Assembly (NCBI RefSeq): GCF_003201105.1
Contig: NZ_QICJ01000003.1
Coordinates: forward strand, 248,001 to 312,000
Source: Dyella sp. AtDHG13
Lineage (GTDB): Bacteria; Pseudomonadota; Gammaproteobacteria; Xanthomonadales; Rhodanobacteraceae
Direction of reading: 5' to 3'
Length of the DNA stretch: 64,000 bases
The stretch's first letter is position 1, and the number at the start of each line of letters is the position of its first letter. Below the pieces are notes generated by a model that saw only the letters and a program-made list of their open reading frames with translations, did not search any database and was not told where the DNA came from. Made by a program: the position numbers and the translations under genes. This document shows, in pieces, positions 59,308-64,000 of this stretch.

Positions 59308-60169
59308 GGCTTGCGCTCCCTGCTGTGGCTTGCGCATCGGGCCGGCCGGTCACGAGTGCGAAGCGTTCCTGCCACTGCGGGAACAGCTCGCTGGCCAGCG
59401 TGCGCATGGTCTGCAACGCGGTCGGCGCGACGCGGCCCGCCGGCTGGCGGAACTCCACGCGATGCACCGGCAAGCCTCTCGTCGCCGCACGCGGGTAGGC
59501 CTCGATCGCCGGCACGTCGGTATCGAGCACGCGCACGCCGGCATGGTCCTGGAACACCTGCCGCAGCGTCTGCTGGATCAGCCGGGCGTTCGACGACACC
59601 GGGGGCAGCCGGTTGATGAGCAGGTACAGCGGCGGCGGCTCGATGCCGAGATGCCGGTACGGTGCGATGTCCTCGATCAACTGCAAGGTGCCGCGCCGCA
59701 GCTCCCGCGCCGCCAGGATCTCCGGCGTCACTGGCGACAGCGCCAGGTCCGAGGCCAGCACCGCCATCTCCAACATGACGGAGCGCGCGCCCTGCGTGTC
59801 GATCAGCACCAGGTCGTACAGCGGCGCCAGCGCCGGCAGCAGGTGGCGCAGCCGGAGGCGCCCGTCCGGCGCATGCAGCAGCAACGTGTTCAGCTCGCCG
59901 CGGTCGTCGTTCGACAGCACCAGGTCCAGGCCGGCGACGGCCGTGCGCGACACCAGTTGCTCGATGCGCCGCTCCGCGAACGCCAGCATCTCGTAGATGC
60001 CGGCCGGCGCGCGCAGCGCCAGCGTGAAGTAGCTCGACAGCGTGGGCTGCACGTCCAGGTCCAGCAGCAGCACGCGCAGCCCTGCGTCGGCCGCGAAGCC
60101 GCCCAGGTTGGCCGCGGTCGTGGTCTTGCCCACGCCGCCCTTGGTCGAAATGATGCTCACCACCTTCAT
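59291..60169 (-). CDS. parA: ParA-family ATPase
   Basis: 292 residues. Deviant Walker A ISTKGGVGKTTTAAN at 6-20, LDLDVQPTLSSYF, and Walker B YDLVLIDTQGARS near 120. Partition ATPase of the ICE decision module, acting with Shi and the ParB/BisD protein. ATG 60169 was chosen for AGGAGA six bases upstream; an in-frame ATG eight codons earlier lacks one. 38 bp after the alpA stop. Confidence 0.94.
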   Translation of the reverse strand: MKVVSIISTKGGVGKTTTAANLGGFAADAGLRVLLLDLDVQPTLSSYFTLALRAPAGIYEMLAFAERRIEQLVSRTAVAGLDLVLSNDDRGELNTLLLHAPDGRLRLRHLLPALAPLYDLVLIDTQGARSVMLEMAVLASDLALSPVTPEILAARELRRGTLQLIEDIAPYRHLGIEPPPLYLLINRLPPVSSNARLIQQTLRQVFQDHAGVRVLDTDVPAIEAYPRAATRGLPVHRVEFRQPAGRVAPTALQTMRTLASELFPQWQERFALVTGRPDAQATAGSASHGERP

Positions 60170-60207
60170 GGCGCTCTCCTCGTTGGTTGACATGGACGAG
60201 AAGAGGC

Positions 60208-60426
60208 TCAGGCGCGCTCTTTAAGGCGCTCAGCGATCCACTGTTCGATTTCCACCGAATCCCAGCCCACGGCGCGCACGCCCAGGCGCAATGCCTTCGG
60301 GAACCGGCCTTCTTTCATCAAGCTGTAGATGTGGGCCCGCTTGAAGCCGGTTTTCGCCTCTACTTCGGCACGTCGCAAGATGCGATGCTCAGGCTGTGCC
60401 GTAGGGACGGTTGTCTGCGAAGACAT
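60208..60426 (-). CDS. alpA: AlpA-family regulator
   Basis: 72 residues. ILRRAEVEAKTGFKRAHIYSLMKEGRFPKALRLGVRAVGWDSVEIEQWIAERL is a MerR-like winged HTH of AlpA type. ATG 60426 has AAGGAG seven bases upstream (a GTG nine bases earlier is in frame). First gene of the alpA-parA-shi-bisDC operon, whose promoter is the BisR target in ICEclc. Two CTGCA-N2-TGCAG palindromes lie upstream. Confidence 0.92.
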   Translation of the reverse strand: MSSQTTVPTAQPEHRILRRAEVEAKTGFKRAHIYSLMKEGRFPKALRLGVRAVGWDSVEIEQWIAERLKERA

Positions 60427-60503
60427 GGTGGACACTCCTTGGCGCTTAGCAGCGGTTGCAATGGAAGTTCCACGTATTCAATAGCGTCCGATTCGGGATT
60501 GCA

Positions 60504-60536
60504 CTGCAATTGCAGAGGGGCAGCCTGCATCTGCAG
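60504..60536. promoter_or_regulatory. pair of CTGCA-N2-TGCAG operators upstream of alpA
   Basis: CTGCA-AT-TGCAG at 60504-60515 and CTGCA-TC-TGCAG at 60525-60536, start-to-start distance 21 bp (two helical turns), 78 bp upstream of alpA ATG. Candidate binding sites for BisR or AlpA. Confidence 0.7.
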
Positions 60537-60545
60537 TCCGGAGTT

Positions 60546-61295
60546 CTAAGACGATAGATGGCGCTTGGCGGCCGCAAATTTGGACCACAGCGTTCGCTCG
60601 CTCATTCCGGATCGGCCGCCGAAATGCGCAGTGAGTGCGCTGATAACCGCCTCCAGCGTCTCAAACGAGGAATATGGAATTCCGCTCGGCGACTTTCCCA
60701 GAAGAAGCGTCAGCAGACCTCCCACGATATTCAGATAGGTGCCTTCGCTTCTGGCGCCGAGATTCAATGTTTGCTTGTCTTCGGTCATGCGCGCTTCGTA
60801 TGCGGTACTGAGCGCATGGAACTCTGCTTGAAGTGCATCCCACGCCTTGAGACGATCTGCCAGTTGCACCTTCAACGCTTCTCGGTCGGCGAGTAGCGCT
60901 TGTACGGCATCGATGCTGATCGCGGGATGAAGGTGCCGCTCGAAGGCATCGAACAGAAAGCCGGGGCGCTGGTCTGGATAGAAACGAATCATCCAGGCCT
61001 TCAGGTCGACGTGGCGTACCGTGAGATCCGGGTCATGAAGCACGGACGGGTCATCGCATGTGATACCGCGCCGGCCATAGCGGAGATCGCCGTTGACCAA
61101 CGCGTCTTGTATCCGATCGGCGTTTAAGCGCAGCAGCGACCAATTTGGAATCTCCGCGCGATCGGGCAGCGCTCCGCCGCTCGTCAGATCGAGGATGCGT
61201 CGCTCGAATCGAGACAGGCCGGACCAATGTATGGCTGCCTCAATGGGGTGATATGCGACCTTGGTGCGGGAGCCCGAAGCGCGTGCCTTGTCCAT
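60546..61295 (-). CDS. BisR-like ICE activator
   Basis: 249 residues, close to the reported size of ICEclc BisR, and in the same place directly upstream of alpA. No standard domain is obvious: the N-terminal part (FERRILDLTSGGALPDRAEIPNWSLLRLNADRIQDAL) is followed by a coiled-coil stretch near 140-190 and GGLLTLLLGKSPSGIPYSSFETLEAVISALTAHFGGRSGMSERTLWSKFAAA. Start MDKARASG has GGAGGAGG upstream; the frame is open 55 codons further. Name is by position and size only. Confidence 0.7.
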   Translation of the reverse strand: MDKARASGSRTKVAYHPIEAAIHWSGLSRFERRILDLTSGGALPDRAEIPNWSLLRLNADRIQDALVNGDLRYGRRGITCDDPSVLHDPDLTVRHVDLKAWMIRFYPDQRPGFLFDAFERHLHPAISIDAVQALLADREALKVQLADRLKAWDALQAEFHALSTAYEARMTEDKQTLNLGARSEGTYLNIVGGLLTLLLGKSPSGIPYSSFETLEAVISALTAHFGGRSGMSERTLWSKFAAAKRHLSS

Positions 61296-62022
61296 GTGCA
61301 AAAACCTCCTCCCCAACCGACGCCAACTCAGGACATTTCTTTTCCTCAAAGGAAGAACGCGCGGCGCTGGAAGCGACGCAGACTTAGGCCGACCGATAGG
61401 CTGTAACAGAGGGGGCGACCTGCTCACGCAAATCGACATTCGGTGGTCGCGAATGCGCAACCGATCCGTCGTTGCCCCTCTCCCAATCCGGGCAGCATTT
61501 GCTTATGCTGGGAACACAGAGTGCCTGGCCAGCGAGAAAACTGATGGAGAGCAGTTTTTAGGCAGGGACAAGAATTGCGAAAGACGAATTTGATCTGCCT
61601 GTTCCGCTGGCCGCAACGAGAGCCGCTCTGACCGTTCGCGTCTGAGCTGAATCACCGCAGGGTTCGGGGGTTGCGTGGGCGGTTTCGCGAGGGCGGTAGG
61701 GCGCATAGAGTCGCCTTCAGACCTTCGGCGTCTGCTGTCAGATGAAAAAAACATCTGGGCTTCGAGCGCGCGACAGCTCATCCGCAACAGAACAGCCCCG
61801 CTGCGCAGTGCGCGCACGGTGGGCTGCGTGCTCTTGGCCACGGCCTGCCACGCCTTGGCGACACCGCCCGCGCGTGGTAGCTTTCAGTAGATCATCCTGG
61901 CCCTCGGTGGACGTGCCACGTGCCTTTCGACGGCAAGTGTGCGAAAATTAGTCCACAAAGTAGTCCACGCACGTGGACGAAACCTGACAAATTCGTTGTA
62001 AATCAACGAGTTAGAGGGCGGA
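61296..62022. other. ICE right-end stretch without a supported gene
   Basis: Lower GC than the rest of the element, several short overlapping frames without Shine-Dalgarno. Near its end GTCCAC occurs twice in TAGTCCAC (61949-61956, 61961-61968) and once inverted (61973-61978), and CGTTG-TAAAT-CAACG (61994-62008) is a perfect inverted repeat. These look like integrase/excisionase arm sites. Confidence 0.5.
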
Positions 62023-62027
62023 TTCTG

Positions 62028-62045
62028 TTCCCTTCACCCGCTCCA
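62028..62045. other. attR: tRNA-Gly 3'-end sequence
   Basis: TTCCCTTCACCCGCTCCA equals the 3' end of a bacterial tRNA-Gly (T-arm strand, acceptor strand CACCCGC, discriminator and CCA). No upstream tRNA sequence precedes it, so this is the target-site duplicate at the end of an ICE of the tRNA-Gly-integrating clc type. The intact tRNA and integrase should lie left of the window. Confidence 0.85.
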
Positions 62046-62101
62046 ATTTGCTCCCGACCCCACCCGAGCTCCTAGACGAATCCCTGCGGCGTGCGCTGAT
62101 C

Positions 62102-62557
62102 ATGGCGGATGTGACTACCCTCGGCTGGCGGGAGCGGCTGTCATTGCCGATGCTCGGCGTTCCCCTGCTCAAGGCCAAGCTCGATACCGGCGCGCGCAGC
62201 AGTTCGCTGCACGTGGACACGCTGGAAAGTTTCGAGCGCGCGGGCGATACCTGGCTGCGTTTTTCCGTCACCGTCGGCGGCCGCCATCGCGTGGCGGTCA
62301 CCTGCGAAACCCTGGCACTCGATCGTCGCGCCGTCACCGACACGGGCGGGCGGCGCACGGTGCGCTGGTTCATCCGCACCGACGTGGTGCTCGCCGGCGA
62401 GCGTTTCGCGGTCGACATCAATCTGACCGACAGGCGGCATATGCTGTTTCCCATGCTGCTCGGACGCAGCGCATTGCACGGGCGGTTCGTGGTGGATCCC
62501 GCGCTTTCCTATACACAGCCCCGGCTCGTCAGGGCGGGCACAACGGGTGTTTCATGA
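62102..62557 (+). CDS. RimB-like retropepsin / ATP-dependent zinc protease family protein
   Basis: 151 residues. [30 protein letters not shown] has the DTGA(R)S aspartic-protease-like motif at about residues 24-29, and [20 protein letters not shown] is the conserved end. Family PF05618, often next to rimK and processing glutamylated S6. The ATG lies 57 bp after attR; TTG 62048 is in frame. It overlaps rimK by four bases (ATGA). First chromosomal gene right of the ICE. Confidence 0.88.
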   Translation: MADVTTLGWRERLSLPMLGVPLLKAKLDTGARSSSLHVDTLESFERAGDTWLRFSVTVGGRHRVAVTCETLALDRRAVTDTGGRRTVRWFIRTDVVLAGERFAVDINLTDRRHMLFPMLLGRSALHGRFVVDPALSYTQPRLVRAGTTGVS

Positions 62558-63471
62558 AGATCGCCATTCTTTCGCGCAACACCCGGCTGTATTCGACCCA
62601 GCGACTGGTCGACGTGGCCCGCGAGCGCGGTCACGTGGTGCGCGTGCTCGACCCGCTGCGCTGCTACGTGCGCATCGCGCCGGGCAACATGTCCATCCGT
62701 TACAAGGGCAAGGCGGTCAAGGGCATCGACGCGGTGATCCCGCGCATCGGCGTCACCAGCACCTTCTACGGCACGGCGGTGCTGCGGCAGCTGGAAATGA
62801 TGGGGGTGTACACGCCCAATTCCTCCGATGCCGTGCTCAGCGCGCGCGACAAGCTGCGTTCGCTGCAGATCCTGGCGGCCAAGGGGCTGGACATGCCGGC
62901 GACGGTGTTCGGCGACAATCCGGACGACACCGCCGACGTGCTGGCGATGCTGGGAGAGCCGCCGCACGTCATCAAGCTCAACGAGGGCAGCCAGGGCACG
63001 GGCGTGGTGCTGGCGGAAAAACGCAGCGCCTCGCAGAGCGTCATCGAGGCCTTCCGCGGGCTTTACGCCAACTTCCTCGTGCAGGAGTTCATCGCGGAGG
63101 CCAAGGGCACCGACCTGCGTTGCTTCGTGGTCGGCAAGAAAGTGGTCGCGGCCATGCAGCGCGAAGCCGTGCCGGGCGAATTCCGCGCCAACATCCATCG
63201 CGGCGCCACGGCCCAGGCGGCGACGCTCAGTGCCGAGGAACGCCGCATCGCCGTGCAGGCAGCGGCGGCGCTGGGCCTGGGCGTGGCCGGCGTGGACATG
63301 CTGCGCTCCAAGCGCGGGCCGCTCATCCTCGAGGTCAACGCATCGCCCGGGCTGGAAGGCATCGAGGCGTCCACCGGCGTGGACGTGGCCGGGGCGATCA
63401 TTCAGTTTCTTGAGGCGGAAGCGGGCACGTCCGTGCAGGTGCCGACACGGCGCCGCTCCCAGCGCGCTTAG
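62554..63471 (+). CDS. rimK: RimK, ribosomal protein S6 glutamate ligase
   Basis: 305 residues. ATP-grasp fold: [18 protein letters not shown] at the start, [18 protein letters not shown] near 137-155 (nucleotide loop), [21 protein letters not shown] and the Mg-binding [15 protein letters not shown] near 263-278. It adds glutamate residues to the C-terminus of ribosomal protein S6. Translationally coupled to the rimB-like gene. Its native promoter probably lay upstream of the ICE insertion. Confidence 0.95.
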   Translation: MKIAILSRNTRLYSTQRLVDVARERGHVVRVLDPLRCYVRIAPGNMSIRYKGKAVKGIDAVIPRIGVTSTFYGTAVLRQLEMMGVYTPNSSDAVLSARDKLRSLQILAAKGLDMPATVFGDNPDDTADVLAMLGEPPHVIKLNEGSQGTGVVLAEKRSASQSVIEAFRGLYANFLVQEFIAEAKGTDLRCFVVGKKVVAAMQREAVPGEFRANIHRGATAQAATLSAEERRIAVQAAAALGLGVAGVDMLRSKRGPLILEVNASPGLEGIEASTGVDVAGAIIQFLEAEAGTSVQVPTRRRSQRA

Positions 63472-63570
63472 GCCCTTTGGCACTTTGACCGCCGCTTCCG
63501 GCGGGCTCTACCATCGGAAGTTCCTGCAGGGCGCGTCCCGAGGGGGGATGCCGCAGGGTGGAGGAACTCA

Positions 63571-64000
63571 ATGAAGCGCAAGTACTGGCTGCCGGTCTCG
63601 GTGGCGATGATGCTCGTGTTGCAGGTGGCGTCGGTTCACGCAAAGGAAACCAAGCCTGACGTCAAGGCCAATACCAAGGACGAATTCGCCGCGGTAGCCG
63701 ATCGCGTCCGTCAGCAGATGGCTCCCGGCGGGCGGTTCGAATCCGTGAAGAAGGGCGACCAGGAGACGGTCAACCGCGACCTGGGCTCCATGCAGTCGCT
63801 TTACGACAAGTTCGGCACGGTCGACGCGATGGATCAGGCGTCCAAGGTGCAGCTCTACAACAACCAGTCCGAGGTCAATGCGATCCTCACGCACAACGAC
63901 GCGGATCGTGAAGTGTGTGAGCAGATTAAGCCGATGGGGTCGAACATCCCCAAGACGGTGTGCAAGACCCAGCGGCAGATCAACGAAGAGAACAGCCAGT
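63571..64000 (+). CDS. secreted small protein, cut by window end
   Basis: 143 residues are visible and the frame is open at the edge. Signal peptide MKRKYWLPVSVAMMLVLQVASVHAKE, then a charged helical protein (DEFAAVADRVRQQMAPGGRFESVKKGDQETVNRDLGSMQSLYDKFG) with two Cys (REVCEQI, KTVCKTQ). The Shine-Dalgarno GGAGGAA precedes ATG. It resembles conserved periplasmic proteins of unknown function in Xanthomonadaceae; that is a recollection, not a search result. Confidence 0.75.
   Translation, partial: MKRKYWLPVSVAMMLVLQVASVHAKETKPDVKANTKDEFAAVADRVRQQMAPGGRFESVKKGDQETVNRDLGSMQSLYDKFGTVDAMDQASKVQLYNNQSEVNAILTHNDADREVCEQIKPMGSNIPKTVCKTQRQINEENSQ

Noticed and set aside
61503-61841. 112-codon - strand frame in the ICE right end
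   Set aside because: No Shine-Dalgarno, no motif, overlapped by several equally long frames on both strands.
62011-62045. A complete tRNA-Gly gene at the right end
   Set aside because: Only the T-arm/acceptor 3' part is recognisable; no D-arm or anticodon arm precedes it.

Overview
The window carries most of an integrative and conjugative element (ICE) of the ICEclc / PFL-type (MPF_G, MOBH) family, inserted in a gamma-proteobacterial chromosome. The right-hand flank (rimB-like protease, rimK, a small secreted protein) and the high GC suggest Xanthomonadaceae (Lysobacter/Luteimonas/Stenotrophomonas-like); that host assignment is an inference. The right end of the ICE is visible at about 62045, where an 18-bp tRNA-Gly 3'-end sequence marks attR. 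The left end and the integrase lie outside the window.

Layout. (1) 1-2588: the C-terminal end of a P-type ATPase on the + strand, then the MOBH relaxase TraI on the - strand. (2) 2786-16262: a fluoride-stress island with three fluoride (crcB-motif) riboswitches. Riboswitch 1 leads fluC, a HIT protein, DUF190, Usp and a Cys-rich protein. Riboswitch 2 leads a CFA synthase, a ZapE/AFG1 ATPase, an enolase and two MutS-like ATPases. Riboswitch 4, on the - strand, leads DUF190, a CPA2 antiporter, Usp and then a ChrB-N protein. (3) 16311-18052: an AbiE-type toxin-antitoxin pair. (4) 18188-39971: the conjugation machinery, almost all on the - strand, from TraG through VirB4/TraC, the TraB/K/E core, a pilin and TraD to PilL. 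(5) 40126-40516: a fourth fluoride riboswitch controlling an unknown two-helix membrane protein. (6) 40541-50657: ICE accessory genes (SNF2 helicase, methyltransferase, DUF932, DUF3275, DUF3577, DUF5983-like and others), most with a hairpin just before the ribosome binding site. (7) 51439-61295: the replication/regulation block, read right to left as bisR-like, alpA, parA, shi, parB/bisD, bisC-like DUF2857, STY4528-type rep, inrR-like, DUF3158, ssb, topoisomerase III. (8) From 62046: chromosome.

How it works together. Fluoride entering the cell would release the riboswitches, turning on efflux (FluC), ion/proton homeostasis (CPA2, DUF190, perhaps the P-type ATPase), stress proteins and a spare enolase; enolase is a classical fluoride target. 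The BisR-AlpA-ParA-Shi-BisDC block is the known decision module for transfer competence in ICEclc, and TraI, TraD and the T4SS then move the element.

Most notable for follow-up: the four riboswitches, one of them on an undescribed small membrane protein; an enolase whose catalytic Lys is Arg; a repeated three-hairpin leader module with covarying stems (four copies); and clear operator-like palindromes upstream of alpA, inrR and topA. Functional names come from recognising sequence motifs by eye; no database search was run.
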